A DNA stretch of 64,000 nt from Anadara kagoshimensis (Eukaryota; Mollusca; Bivalvia; Arcoida; Arcidae): NCBI GenBank assembly GCA_021292105.1, contig CM037861.1:60371245-60435244 (forward strand). The letters are read 5' to 3'. Positions 1 through 11,689 of this stretch are shown here, piece by piece; position 1 is the stretch's first letter, and each line of letters opens with the position of its first letter. Made by a program: the position numbers and the translations under genes. Below the pieces are notes generated by a model. It saw nothing but the letters and a program-made list of their open reading frames with translations, did not search any database and was not told the DNA's origin.

Positions 1-842
1 GTGAGTTACGCGGGTCTAGTAAATGCTATACCAAAACACTGGAAAAATATCTTAAAAAATAATTTGTTTAATAAAGAAATTAAAAATGTTAATATACAAT
101 ATTTAAAACGGAAAGACAAAGTTTCAAAAATATTTTACAACATGTTCTTAAAATCGGTTAAAAAGGACCCTTTTAAAACACAAGATTTTTTTCATACACA
201 ACTTAACACTAGTATCCTCGAAATAAACTGGAAACAGATATATAAATCGCCTTTTATTATTACCAGTGATTCAAAGTTGCAGTCTTTGCAGTTCAAGATC
301 AATCATAATATAATTTTTACAAATGATCGATTATTTAAGTGTAAACTTTCAGAAAGAACTGTGTACTTTTTGTTTTGAAACAAAAGAAACATTGATTCAC
401 TTATTTTATGAATGTAGTTACAGTCGATCGGTTTGGTTTGGTCTTTTAGATGACCTTTACAATAGTTGTGGTTTATTATTATTTGACAAAACATACGACA
501 TTTTTATTCTTGGTTTGACAAATCATCCAAACAAACATATAATTAATCTCTGTTTTCTGATCATCAAAAATCACATATACTTATGTAAATTGAGAAAGAC
601 CAGGCCAAACTATAAAATTGCTTTACAATCAATCAAAGATTACAGAAAATTAGAACTGTTCTCTCTATATATGTTAAGTCCCAAAATAGCAAACAACATA
701 AGACAATCATGGAATATTATTAATTTACTTTTAGATAGAAATGGATGAATTTATAATTTGTATATTTTTCTCTGTTAAAGTGTGTATTTATATATTAATG
801 AAATGATTATGTTTAATGTATGGAAGATGGAATAAAAACTAT
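1..842 (+). pseudogene. 3' end of a non-LTR retrotransposon (LINE), frameshifted
   Basis: This is the C-terminal part of a LINE polyprotein cut by the window edge. The reading passes from frame 1 (1-378, no ATG at its start) to frame 2 (from about 323) through a one-base shift near 340-355. The joined reading holds a hydrophobic stretch with LQFKINHNI, then CTFCFETKETLIHLFYEC, a CxxC...H....C knuckle typical of the zinc-binding domain after the reverse transcriptase in L1/Tx1-like LINEs. It ends at a TGA at 746-748, followed by an AT-rich 3' UTR with AATAAA at 831-836. The 35-bp satellite begins about 12 bp later. The frameshift means this copy cannot make the full protein. The clade is inferred from the zinc-knuckle pattern only. 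Confidence 0.75.
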
Positions 843-853
843 TAATACCAAAA

Positions 854-2770
854 GAGTTTAAGCTAACGAGGAGACGAGATGAGCTGTCGAGTTTAAGCTA
901 ACGAGGAGCCAAGATGAGCTGTAGAGTTAAAACTAACGAGGAGCCAAGATGAGCTGTAGAGTTAAAGCTAACGAGGAGCCAAGATGAGCTGCCGACTTGA
1001 AGCTAACGAGGAGCCAAGATGAGCTGTCGAGTTAAAGCTAACGAGGAGCCAAGATGAGCTGTCGAGTTAAAGCTAACGAGGAGCCAAGATGAGCTGTCGA
1101 GTTAAAGCTAACGAGGAGCCAAGATGAGCTGTCGACTTGAAGCTAACGAGGAGCCAAGATGAGCTGTAGAGTTAAAACTAACGAGGAGCCAAGATGAGCT
1201 GTAGAGTTAAAGCTAACGAGGAGACGAGATGAGCTGTAGAATTAAAGCTAACGAGGAGCCAATATAAGCTGTAGAGTTAAAGCTAACGAGGAGCCAAGAT
1301 GAGCTGTAGAGTTAAAGCTAACGAGGAGCCAAGATGAGCTGTCGAGTTAAAGCTAACGAGGAGCCAAGATGAGCTGTAGAGTTAAAACTAACGAGGAGCC
1401 AAGATGAGCTGTAGAGTTAAAGCTAACGAGGAGCCAAGATGAGCTGCCGACTTGAAGCTAACGAGGAGCCAAGATGAGCTGTCGAGTTAAAGCTAACGAG
1501 GAGCCAAGATGAGCTGTCGAGTTAAAGCTAACGAGGAGCCAAGATGAGCTGTCGAGTTAAAGCTAACGAGGAGCCAAGATGAGCTGTCGACTTGAAGCTA
1601 ACGAGGAGCCAAGATGAGCTGTAGAGTTAAAACTAACGAGGAGCCAAGATGAGCTGTAGAGTTAAAGCTAACGAGGAGCCAAGATGAGCTGCCGACTTGA
1701 AGCTAACGAGGAGCCAATATAAACTGTAGAGTTAAAGCTAACGAAGAGCCAAGATGAGCTGTCGAGTTAAAGCTAACGAGGAGCCAATATAAGCTGTCGA
1801 GTTAAAGCTAACGAGGAGCCAAGATAAGCTGTAGAGTTAAAGCTAACGAGGAGCCAAGATGAGCTGTAGAGTTAAAGCTAACGAGGAGCCAAGATAAGCT
1901 GTCGAGTTAAAGCTAACGAGGAGCCAAGATAAGCTGTCGAGTTAAAGCTAACGAGGAGCCAAGATAAGCTGTCGAGTTAAAGCTAACGAGGAGCCAAGAT
2001 GAGCTGTCGAGTTAAAGCTAACGAGGAGCCAAGATAAGCTGTCGAGTTAAAGCTAACGAGGAGCCAAGATGAGCTGTCGAGTTAAAGCTAACGAGGAGAC
2101 GAGATAAGCTGTCGAGTTAAAGCTAACGAGGAGCCAATATAAGCTGTCGAGTTAAAGCTAACGAGGAGCCAAGATAAGCTGTCGAGTTAAAGCTAACGAG
2201 GAGACGAGATAAGCTGTCGAGTTAAAGCTAACGAGGAGCCAAGATGAGCTGTCGAGTTAAAGCTAACGAGGAGCCAAGATGAGCTGTCGAGTTAAAGCTA
2301 ACGAGGAGACGAGATAAGCTGTCGAGTTAAAGCTAACGAGGAGCCAAGATAAGCTGTCGAGTTAAAGCTAACGAGGAGCCAAGATAAGCTGTCGAGTTAA
2401 AGCTAACGAGGAGACGAGATAAGCTGTCGAGTTAAAGCTAACGAGGAGCCAAGATGAGCTGTCGAGTTAAAACTAACGAGGAGCCAAGATGAGCTGTCGA
2501 CTTGAAGCTAACGAGGAGACGAGATGAGCTGTCGAGTTAAAGCTAACGAGGAGCCAAGATGAGCTGTCGAGTTAAAGCTAACGAGGAGCCAAGATAAGCT
2601 GTCGAGTTAAAGCTAACGAGGAGCCAAGATGAGCTGTCGAGTTAAAACTAACGAGGAGCCAAGATAAGCTGTCGAGTTAAAGCTAACGAGGAGCCAAGAT
2701 GAGCTGTCGAGTTAAAACTAACGAGGAGCCAAGATGAGCTGTAGAGTTAAAGCTAACGAGGAGCCAATAT
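854..2770. repeat. 35-bp satellite array, about 55 copies
   Basis: A head-to-tail array of a 35-bp unit built on AAGCTAACGAGGAGCCAAGA followed by TGAGCTGTCGAGTTA. Variants sit at a few sites: CAAGATGAG/CAATATAAG/CGAGATAAG, GTCGAG/GTAGAG and GACTTGA. Rare variants recur at multiples of 35 bp: GCCGACTTGA at 991, 1446 and 1691; GTCGACTTGA at 1131, 1586 and 2496. The 455-bp offset (13 units) shows block duplication within the array. It starts directly after the LINE end and stops abruptly at about 2770. Single units occur inside TIR elements at 23.2 kb and 58.7 kb. Confidence 0.97.
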
Positions 2771-2917
2771 GATCTCATGATCCAACGATCCAATCAAATT
2801 ACAGATAGTATCGAATTTTTCTAATGAGGTATAATAATATTATTTATCTAACATTAGACTAGTTTTTCTATCTGATTTGACGAAATACAAATTTTATCGA
2901 ACACGCATTGTTACGCC

Positions 2918-3030
2918 ACGTAGCGGTGTTGTCGCATAAACGTGTTCCAACACGTCTATGCGGGGAATTTCAACGCATAAAGATAACGCTTTTATGCGGC
3001 AAAAAGGCTACCTTCAGCCGCATAAAGAAA
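2918..3030. repeat. Cluster of short GCATAAA hairpins at one end of arm A
   Basis: The segment contains CGCATAAACGTGTT followed at once by CCAACACGTCTATGCG, a near-perfect hairpin, then further copies of CGCATAAAG and TTTATGCGGC. The same cluster, inverted, ends arm B at 11485-11640. Subterminal hairpin arrays are common in non-autonomous DNA transposons; that role here is inference. Confidence 0.75.
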
Positions 3031-3181
3031 ACATTTAAAGCACGATACCATAATAGCTTTCACTATCATCACCTACACCTCCATCGTCATTACCAGCTTC
3101 ACTAAAAACACCACCATCATCATTATCATCGTGACGATGATATGATGGTGATCGTCATTATCATTATATTATTATCTTTCC

Positions 3182-3182
<1 letters not shown>

Positions 3183-3229
<47 letters not shown>
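3183..3229. repeat. (GT)n microsatellite
   Basis: Uninterrupted GT dinucleotides within the extra DNA of arm A, flanked by TCATTA/CCACCA-rich simple sequence at 3060-3180 and 3310-3350. Confidence 0.98.
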
Positions 3230-3230
<1 letters not shown>

Positions 3231-4706
3231 TTTAGTTTGCGTGCATTTGAAAGAAAACCGCACATCCGATTGAGCTGAAACTTAGTTCATTAATTACGAT
3301 GGGGATGGGATTGCCACCACCACCACGTCATCATCAATATCACCACCACCGTTTTTGTCAAGATATAAAAAACTTTTTAAGAGTCATTCTCTGTAAGGAC
3401 CAGACGATTTGGCTATATTTTTGAAATCACATGTCTCAGATTTTGATGATATTGCATATAATTGTTAAATACACATAAAAAATCAAAATGAAAAGCCCCA
3501 TGTAGTGTAATCTAAATAATAATAATAATGAAACAAACTATAGTTAGATATTGATGACGTATGCTTTTACGTCATATATTATAACATGTGCGGGAGCCAT
3601 CTTTAATAAAACGCTCAACATGTCAAAGATGTCTTATTGTCTGTTTTAAAGAGTAGATATAAAACCCGCCCTGGCCACACAACACCCCATGCAAAATTTT
3701 AAATTATCATCTCCATGGTAACCAACCACTCAGAGGCTAATCTCTGGAATTTCAGTCAATTTTAGGTGCATATCAAATATGCCACCAGAATATGCTATTT
3801 ATGATAGTGATCTTCAATATTTTGTTTTTATTCGGAACTTTGATGGTCATCCTTATCTTTTTCAAGTCAAAACTGTATGATTTTACAAGTTTTCATTTAT
3901 TTTGAGTCAATTTTATCTTTAAAAAATGCTCTAAAATTCACCTAAACTAGCTGAACTTTGAGATTGATTATTTTGAAAACGCGGGCACTGGAATAGTATC
4001 ACAAACATTTAAGTTATAGGGGAAAGTGAGTTCAACAAAATATCAAAAAATTAGAGTGGTACTTTTTGATTAAAGAAAATAAATCAGTTTCAAAGTTACA
4101 GAAATAGCCCTATAGCAGGGTCCCCTTTTTAAGAAAGAATGATCTCCCCTTAGTAAACAATATGACATTTATTTTCTCTTTTTGATATGTTTCATCTCCT
4201 AAGTGCCAAACATTTAATCAATTAGTTATTTGTAAAACATATGTATATTAACTTATACATATTTTGATTAACATCTTGGCAAGAAAGCACAAAAATTAGA
4301 TTTGTAATGAACTATTTTATTAAACACTTGAAAAAGTATTTTGATTTTACATGTTTTTAGTAATAGGTCCCCTTTATCAACAGAATTAGCTCCCTTTGTT
4401 TAACAAGAAATGGAATTTCTTTTCTCTTTGTCGCGTTTTTTTTTAATTCCATGAAAAATATCTATTTTTTTGTACTCACAAATATCATGGTTTCTTAATT
4501 GTATGTTTGAATCTTTATATATGTTTACAGTTTTAATAAAAAATGTTTTTATTATGTGATTCATTACAAAGCACTGAAACATCGTAATATTCTTATACTT
4601 TTTAGGTGTTGGTGAATTTTGTTAAACCTTGTTAACTATATACACTGTCTTCTCATTACAATTTGGTTAATAATAGTTTTATGTTCTATTTTTATTATAT
4701 CATAGA

Positions 4707-4853
4707 GTTGAGTTCACCACTGGGACAGTGGTTGGCGAAAGAATAAGTAGTACCAAACTTCAGGTATAGGGATAGACTTGGTCGGGGTTCAAACCCACGA
4801 CCTACCTCTTACAGAGAGAGCATTTTACCAACTGAGCTACAGCAGTGGTATAT
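4707..4853 (-). mobile_element. tRNA-derived SINE, minus strand
   Basis: Read on the minus strand it starts with a tRNA-like head: GTAGCTCAGTTGGTAAAATG (A box) and, about 40 bases on, GTGGGTTTGAACCC (B box, with GGGTTTGAACC in place of GGTTCGAATCC). The 3' body is short. It is related to the other SINE heads in this window. It begins close to where homology to arm A ends. Confidence 0.8.
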
Positions 4854-4859
4854 TATTAT

Positions 4860-6190
4860 GAAAGAAAAAAACTGTAATGTTTATTAATTGAAGGCTCTAA
4901 TAGATTTCAATACATGTTCTGATTTTTACAAATGGCGTCTTTGGGTCAAAGGTCAAAAGGGAAAAAACGCGGAAATGAAACCAAGGTAAACAACATGACG
5001 GCAATCGACGGCACATTTTTTGGTTTATTGTATTTGCTCTTGCATTGCTGTATTTTATGCGATGGAAAGTACGATGCACTCGGGGAATTACCTATCAATT
5101 TGGAAACACGAGATATGACAATAAAGGTGAACTTACCGCGATGTTTTGCAGTCAACACAAGAGATATGACGTACGCTCGTCAAATCAGTCTATGTCATAG
5201 ACTACGGATTTTTTTGTTGATAGCGCAATATTCCCTATGCTTCAAGTTTGATAGTTAGCTGACTGGATTAGAAAATGTGGTCTCAGATAGTGGTCATTCA
5301 TCTTAATTGCGGATATAATCATTTTATGGCCAGTACATGATAGGGACGCAAGAACACTAGTTTGTATAAATTTGATTTTACAATTTACTTCAGTATTTTA
5401 AATACACTTTAGAAATGTGTGAAATTCCAAAATAAAATCATCAACATATTACATCATCAGTTTTTTTCTTCTTATTTTTTATTTATTCATTTTTATTTAT
5501 TTATTTATTTATTTAAATAAAAATTTATTTATTTATTTATTTATTTATTATATTTGCCTATATGACTACAGAATCAGATGGATTTACAAAATAAAAAATA
5601 CTTTTATTGCTATAATTAAAGTAATTTTTTTGAATATTGGGAATAATAAGTATATTTTAATTTTTAGCTTGCTTGCATACCTTGGATTTTATATTTTCGA
5701 ATATATTTGTAACATACATTTTGTTATTAAAAACATGGATTTGGATAACTAATGCATTGTATATTTGATTTCCATTAACATTTAAAGAAAAATTGAAAAC
5801 TGACTGTATTTTACATTTTCATAATTCAATAGCTATACAAGTGATATTTCAGTTATAGATGCAGAGAAAATTATCATCACTTAATATCTCTTAAGTCCTT
5901 ATATCAACTGTTTGAGTTTTATAATTGGTGGTCTAAAATGTTAAAATATTATGTAGACTAATATTGGCCTGTCATATCCTCTGTCCCCATCAAACCAGCC
6001 TATTCTGGCCTGGTAGTTTCTATGTAGCCTTATACTAGCTGCTAATAACTGTTTATCATACTTCCACTGCCCCCCATCCCTCAAGATCTGTTAAAACTAC
6101 CACCAGCCTGACAGTATCTATACAATATTAAACTAACATGCAAAGAGCTTAACCATACTTACAGTTCTCTGTCAAGATCTAGTGTAGTTT
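4860..6190. other. AT-rich intergenic DNA, no gene recognised
   Basis: This lies between the two inverted arms. A 108-codon ATG-started ORF at 4932-5258 (+) has a hydrophobic run (GLLYLLLHCCILC) but matches no family I know and overlaps antisense ORFs. A TTTA repeat sits at 5470-5550. Nothing else stands out. Confidence 0.5.
5470..5550. repeat. (TTTA)n microsatellite
   Basis: TTTA tetranucleotides interrupted once in the middle by TAAATAAAAAT. Confidence 0.95.
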
Positions 6191-6191
6191 A

Positions 6192-6390
6192 CACTGGCCT
6201 GTCAACATCAATGAACAATTGCACTGGCCCATTACAGCTATGCTGTATACAAACTGGCCTGTCAAAGCTATACTGTATACATACTGGCCAATTAAAGCTA
6301 TACTGTATACATACTGGCCCATCAAAGCTATATATACTGTAGACATACAGGGCTGTCAAAGCTATACTGTATACATACTGACCCATCAGT
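6192..6390. repeat. 30-bp tandem repeat, about 6 copies
   Basis: The unit is ACTGGCCTGTCAAAGCTATA plus CTGTATACAT, with CCAATTAAAG and CCCATCAAAG variants and one longer copy carrying ATATATACTGTAGACAT. Looser ACTGGCC-like segments extend back to about 5960. Confidence 0.9.
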
Positions 6391-6508
6391 ATTTATTTAT
6401 TTATATATGATATATTTATTTTTTTCCAATGACTCTGATTTTGGTATTTTGGCATTGACCTGTAAATTTAAATATGGTAAACTTTGATTATATTTTATGG
6501 TACTAGTG

Positions 6509-6577
6509 AGTAGTGTCATGTGCTGATCTTGAATGCATTATTTTAATAAAAATTCAAAATTAGCACACGACACTACT
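6509..6577. mobile_element. Small hairpin MITE (about 70 bp)
   Basis: AGTAGTGTCATGTGCT on the left pairs with AGCACACGACACTACT on the right around a core of TTGAATGCATTATTTTAATA and AAAATTCAAAA. Sister copies lie at 14764-14827 and 31877-31963. Confidence 0.75.
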
Positions 6578-6589
6578 AATAAAATATTT

Positions 6590-8290
6590 AAAGTTAAACC
6601 AAATCATAATATAAATGCAATAAGCTTAGAGTTTTCTTCAAATTGACACCTTAAATTTATGAATATCTTGAAAACTAACAAAATCATACAGATTTAAAAG
6701 TCCCCACATTTAAGTTAAAAATTCAGATTAAAAAAATATTGGGAAACTGGGTCCATAGGAAGTCTCAATAGTTTCATGATCATTGGTCTCAATGTTTTTA
6801 ATATGATGTTGCTTTTCTGGTATACTTTAATTATTTTATCATGCTCTCTAAATAAGAGAAAAGTGAACTTAATTGTGAATCATGGCATTGATCTTTGAAG
6901 ATCAAAGCTTTTGTACTAGCAAGTTTCTCTTGTCTGGCAGGTGACAGCTGCCAAATATTAACAGAAACATATACCATTTTATTAAATATATGTTTCTGAT
7001 TTTAAACATTACAAACTAATAATTGGAAATTTATGATGCAAACCTCACACTGAATTGGACAGAAAATTCCCTAAATTTATCAGTTGATATGTTCCCTCCA
7101 TGTTTTAATAAGGGTAACCCAAACATGAGCCAGTTGAGTATGGGAATGATTATTTTCTGATTGGTTGCTTTAAATACATGTTGGTGTTGATCTCAATGAA
7201 GCTACAACAACAGTTCCCATGAAAAAGAAAGAAGAGTGATATTAAATGATCATTCCAAATACGCCAATCACTTGACAAGCTTACACATAAATCCAAAGTG
7301 TTTCATCTAGAAAATACCATAAAATACTAGTAGTGATGTTGACAATTTTCAGTTTATTTTATTAAAATTTCTTAGATAAACATCACCAAATCCACAGATC
7401 AAAGTACTTAACACAGTACCAAGCTCACCACCAACACCTATGCCACCTGACTCTAAACTCCTGTTGATTAAATATCAGTAGCACGCTGCTCTTGTATATC
7501 CAGAAAACCAGAATGCAAAGTGACATTGTATCCCAGTATCTCCCATCAAAACTGACACAAAATTATTTGACATGATAAATTAACACTCAGATGACTTTTA
7601 TAGTTGCTACAGGTGTTTCATCAGCAGAGTGACATAAATCAAATCACCTTTTGTTTCTGATATATTTTTGATTGATCACATAAAACCTTTTTAGATGCTG
7701 ATCTTGTATAATATAAATTCTAGATTGATATTTTTTAATGTTCGAGAGGATGGCAAACCAATAAAAAAACAACTGCTAAATTTAGATAACAATAAAGCAA
7801 TCAAAGTACCTGACCATTCAAAAGCAATTGTGATTTATAGGCACTGTAAGATATGTTATTACAGGTATTTGCTGACTTAGTACTTTAGACAAAAGTACAT
7901 GTAATAATATATGTACTGATGTTTATAAAATGTTTATTATGAAGTCCATAAATGCAAAAAATTATATATTATTGCTATTATTTATGTGGTTTTCAAAATT
8001 TAAACACCTAGATAATGGACTTCCTATATTAAAGACAAATGGCAACAAATTTAATAATTTATTTTATATACTTCAGACTATAAAGTCTTCAGTAGTTTAA
8101 AGATTCAGTAACACTAAAATGTATTTTTTCAAGTTGGACACTTTTCTATATGTCCGTTTGGACAAACAAATACCACTATAATACAAGCAGGCCAGTTTCA
8201 CAATTATTCCTTACTGTAGTTAAGATTTTCCTTAACCTAAATTTAGCAAAATTTGGTAATACTTTTTTTTTAATCACTGATAAATATTTT
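6590..8290. other. AT-rich intergenic DNA, nothing recognised
   Basis: No long ORF, TIR pair or tandem structure was found. A 61-codon ORF at 7695-7880 shows no family features. Confidence 0.5.
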
Positions 8291-8297
8291 AATCCAA

Positions 8298-9640
8298 ATT
8301 AAATGTAAATGTTGTTATCTAGAGGTGATATTTAAAATGAAATTCCTTCATATCTTGAAAAGTAAAAAAAATTCTAAAGATTTTAAATTTTGAAAGATTT
8401 AATTTTAGATAAACAATAGCCAAGGAATGATTGTGAAACTGGGGTCTGGATTCCAGTGTTTATAGAGTAGAATGCTGTCTAGTCAAGATTGGGCCTGGAT
8501 TCCAGTGTTTATAGAGCAGAATGCGGTCTAGTCAAGATTGGGCCTGGATTCAAGTGTTTATAGAGTAGAATGTTGTCTAGTCAAGATTGGGCCTGGATTC
8601 AAGTGTTTATAGAGCAGAATGTTGTCTAGTCAAGATTGGGCCTGGATTCAAGTGTTTATAGAGTAGAATGCTGTCTAGTCAAGATTGGGCCTGGATTCCA
8701 GTGTTTATAGAGCAGAATGCTGTCTAGTCAAGATTGGGCCTGGATTCAAGTGTTTATAGAGTAGAATGTTGTCTACAGTAGTCAAGATTGGGCCTGGATT
8801 CCAGTGTTTATAGAGCAGAATGCTGTCTAGTCAAGATTGGGCCTGGATTCAAGTGTTTATAGAGTAAACTAAATTAAATGTAAATGTTGTTATCTAGAGG
8901 TGATATTTAAAATGAAATTCCTTCATATCTTGAAAAGTAAAAAAATTCTAAAGATTTTAAATTTTGAAAGATTTAATTTTAGATAAACAATAGCCAAGGA
9001 ATGATTGTGAAACTGGGGCCTGGATTCAAGTGTTTATAGAGTAGAATGTTGTCTAATCAAGATTGGGCCTGGATTCAAGTGTTTATAGAGTAAACTAAAT
9101 TAAATGTAAATGTTGTTATCTAGAGGTGATATTTAAAATGAAATTCCTTCATATCTTGAAAAGTAAAAAAATTCTAAAGATTTTAAATTTTGAAAGATTT
9201 AATTTTAGATAAACAATAGCCAAGGAATGATTGTGAAACTGGGGCCTGGATTCAAGTGTTTATAGAGTAGAATGTTGTCTAGTCAAGATTGGGCCTGGAT
9301 TCAAGTGTTTATAGAGCAGAATGTTGTCTAGTCAAGATTGGGCCTGGATTCAAGTGTTTATAGAGTAGAATGCTGTCTAGTCAAGATTGGGCCTGGATTC
9401 CAGTGTTTATAGAGCAGAATGCTGTCTAGTCAAGATTGGGCCTGGATTCAAGTGTTTATAGAGTAGAATGTTGTCTACAGTAGTCAAGATTGGGCCTGGA
9501 TTCCAGTGTTTATAGAGCAGAATGCTGTCTAGTCAAGATTGGGCCTGGATTCAAGTGTTTATAGAGTAGAATGCTGTCTAATCAAGATTGGGCCTGGATT
9601 CAAGTGTTTATAGAGTAGAATGCTGTCTAGTCAAGATTGT
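8298..9640. repeat. 49-bp tandem array with an interspersed 150-bp spacer
   Basis: The 49-bp unit GGCCTGGATTCAAGTGTTTA... TAGTCAAGATTG repeats through the region. A spacer of about 150 bp (from AATTAAATGTAAATGTTGTT to CCAAGGAATGATTGTGAAAC) occurs three times, at 8298-8452, 8873-9015 and 9098-9245. A 3-bp insertion variant, GTCTACAGTAGTCAAG, occurs at 8771 and 9473, about 702 bp apart, so a multi-unit block was duplicated as a whole. Confidence 0.93.
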
Positions 9641-9649
9641 TTCCACTAT

Positions 9650-10345
9650 AATTGAATGGAATCAGTTTTTGAAAAAAGTGGATGGAGCCACAGTACCAGA
9701 AAAAACATCTACTTAACTTCACATTGAAGAGACCAAAACGATATGTAGTAAAACTTAAGTGCGAATGCACGCACGGCCCGGGTTTGTCATAATTTTGACG
9801 GTGATAAATTGCAGTAAACAGGAGATTAAACCTACTTAATATTACTCTTTGTAAAATTTAGATGTAGACCGAGTTCCGTAAACTTGTTAAAGTCTTATAA
9901 AAATGATTGCTTATTGTAGTATAAACATAAATTTTACACGTGTTAATCGAATCCTGTCTGTCTCGATGTCTGACATGTGTTGATTTCTGAGGCGATTGAC
10001 ATGGATTAGAGTCACTGATTTATATGGGAGTTAACAAAATGAACATGTCTAAAGCCTAGATTTAACTCTTATTTATAATAGATGCACCAAGATTCGTTGA
10101 AACTTGCAGCTAGCGATAGTAAATACAATTTGTGTAACGTAGGTCGGATCAACTTCATTGTTTTTGCTTGTCAAAATGATATAAGCGACATTGTTTTTTT
10201 CCCTTATGACCTTTGACCTAGCAGGCGAAACCGCTTATAACATTCACGTGTCAAATCATGTATAGATGCATGTTTACTTGTCATGAGCAAGATCATGTTT
10301 ATTTTCAAGCTGCAACAACTGTAGGAAAATAGAGTGCTTAGTTTA
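9650..10345. other. Intergenic DNA next to arm B, nothing recognised
   Basis: AT-rich single-copy-looking sequence with no ORF of note. Confidence 0.5.
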
Positions 10346-11660
10346 AAATGAGAAACTGTAATTAACCAAAATTTTAATGACAAGAGAGTGTATATGATTA
10401 ACAAGATTTAACCAAATTCACCAACCAATTGTTAGAAAATTCCTATAAAGTATAAGAATATTACGATGTTTCAGTGCTTCGTAATCAATCACATAATAAA
10501 AGCATATTCCTTAAAATTGTAAACATATATAAAGATTCAAACATACAATTAATAAATCATGATATTTGTGAGTGCAAAAAATTAGATATTTTTCATGGAA
10601 TTTAAAAAAGTGCGACAAAGAGAAAAGAAATCCCATTTCTTGGTAAATAAAGGGAACTAATTCTGTTGATAAAGGGTACCTATTACTAAAAACATGTAAA
10701 ATCAAAATACTTTTTCAAGTGTTTAATAAAATAGTTCATTACAAATCTAATTTTGTACTTTCTTGTCAAGATGTTAATCAAAATATGTATAAGTTAATAT
10801 ACATATTTTTTAAAAATAACTAATTGATTAAATGTTTGGCACTTACGAGATGAAACATATCAAAAAAGAGAAAATAAATACCATTTTGTTAACTAAGGGG
10901 AGGTAATTCTTTCTTAAAAAGGGACCCTGCTAGGGCTATTTCTGTAACTTTGAAACTGATTTATTTTCTTTAATCAAAAAGTACCACTCTAATTTTTTGA
11001 TATTTTGTTGAACTTACTTTCCCCTATAACTTAAATGTTTGTGATACTTTTCCAGTGCCCGCGTTTTCAAAATATTCAATCTCAAAGTTCAGCTAGTTTA
11101 GGTCAATTTTAGAGCATTTTTTGAGATAAAATTGACTCAAAATAAATGAAAACTTGTAAAATCATACAGTTTTGACTTGAAAAAGATAAGGATGACCATC
11201 AAAGTTTTGAATAAAAACAAAATATTGAAGACAACCATCATAAGTGGCATATTCTAGCGGCATATTTAACACGCACCCAAATTTGACCGAAAATCTAGAG
11301 ATTGGCCTCTTAGTGGTTGGTTACCATGGAAACGATATAAAAAATTCTAAGTTTGATCATTTTTTCTTGGTTTCTTTTATTTAGCCATTGTTTAGGTAAA
11401 ATATTTTCAAAATCTGTGACATGCAATTTCCAGAGGAGTTTGGTCCTTACAGAGAATGACTCTTAAGATTCGTTTAAATTAGTCCTCTTTATGCGCTAAA
11501 AAGGCACCCTTCCGCCGCATATAAGCAACACATCTTTATGCGTTGAACGTCACCGCATAAACGTGACCGACCTCTTTATGCGTTGAAATTCCCCGCATAA
11601 ACGTGTTGGGCGCGTTTATGCAGCAACACCGCTATGAGGCGTAACAACGCATGCTACAGA
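10345..11660 (-). repeat. Arm B of the long inverted repeat
   Basis: Reverse-complement counterpart of arm A at 2885-4690. It lacks the GT-rich insertion of arm A, so it is probably nearer the element's original length of about 1.3 kb. The hairpin cluster lies at its right end (11485-11640: TTTATGCG, CCGCATAAACGTG and GCGTTTATGC). No coding domain was seen. Confidence 0.85.
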
Positions 11661-11689
11661 ATGTTTTATCACATATCCATTTAATCTTA

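Larger units (their letters stand above)
2885..4690 (+). repeat. Arm A of a long inverted repeat (unclassified dispersed element)
   Basis: This stretch is the reverse complement of 10345-11660 over most of its length. Matches include the GCATAAACGTGTT hairpin cluster (2910-3030 against 11490-11650), the CATTCTCTGTAAGGACC block (3385 against 11450), the block around 3700-4300, and the tail GTGATTCATTACAAAGCACT (4556) against 10480. Arm A has extra DNA at about 3030-3375, including a GT microsatellite, and a divergent stretch at about 3430-3660. No protein domain was recognised. It may be a non-autonomous transposon; the class is unknown. Confidence 0.85.

Noticed and set aside
854-2770. CRISPR-like array
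   Set aside because: Units are contiguous with no unique spacers, and the genome is eukaryotic.
4780-4853. Genuine tRNA gene, minus strand
   Set aside because: A and B boxes are present but acceptor and anticodon stems do not pair and a SINE body follows; the same holds for the other tRNA-like heads.
4932-5258. 108-codon ATG ORF with a hydrophobic run
   Set aside because: No recognised domain, several antisense ORFs of similar quality, no splice or poly(A) support visible.
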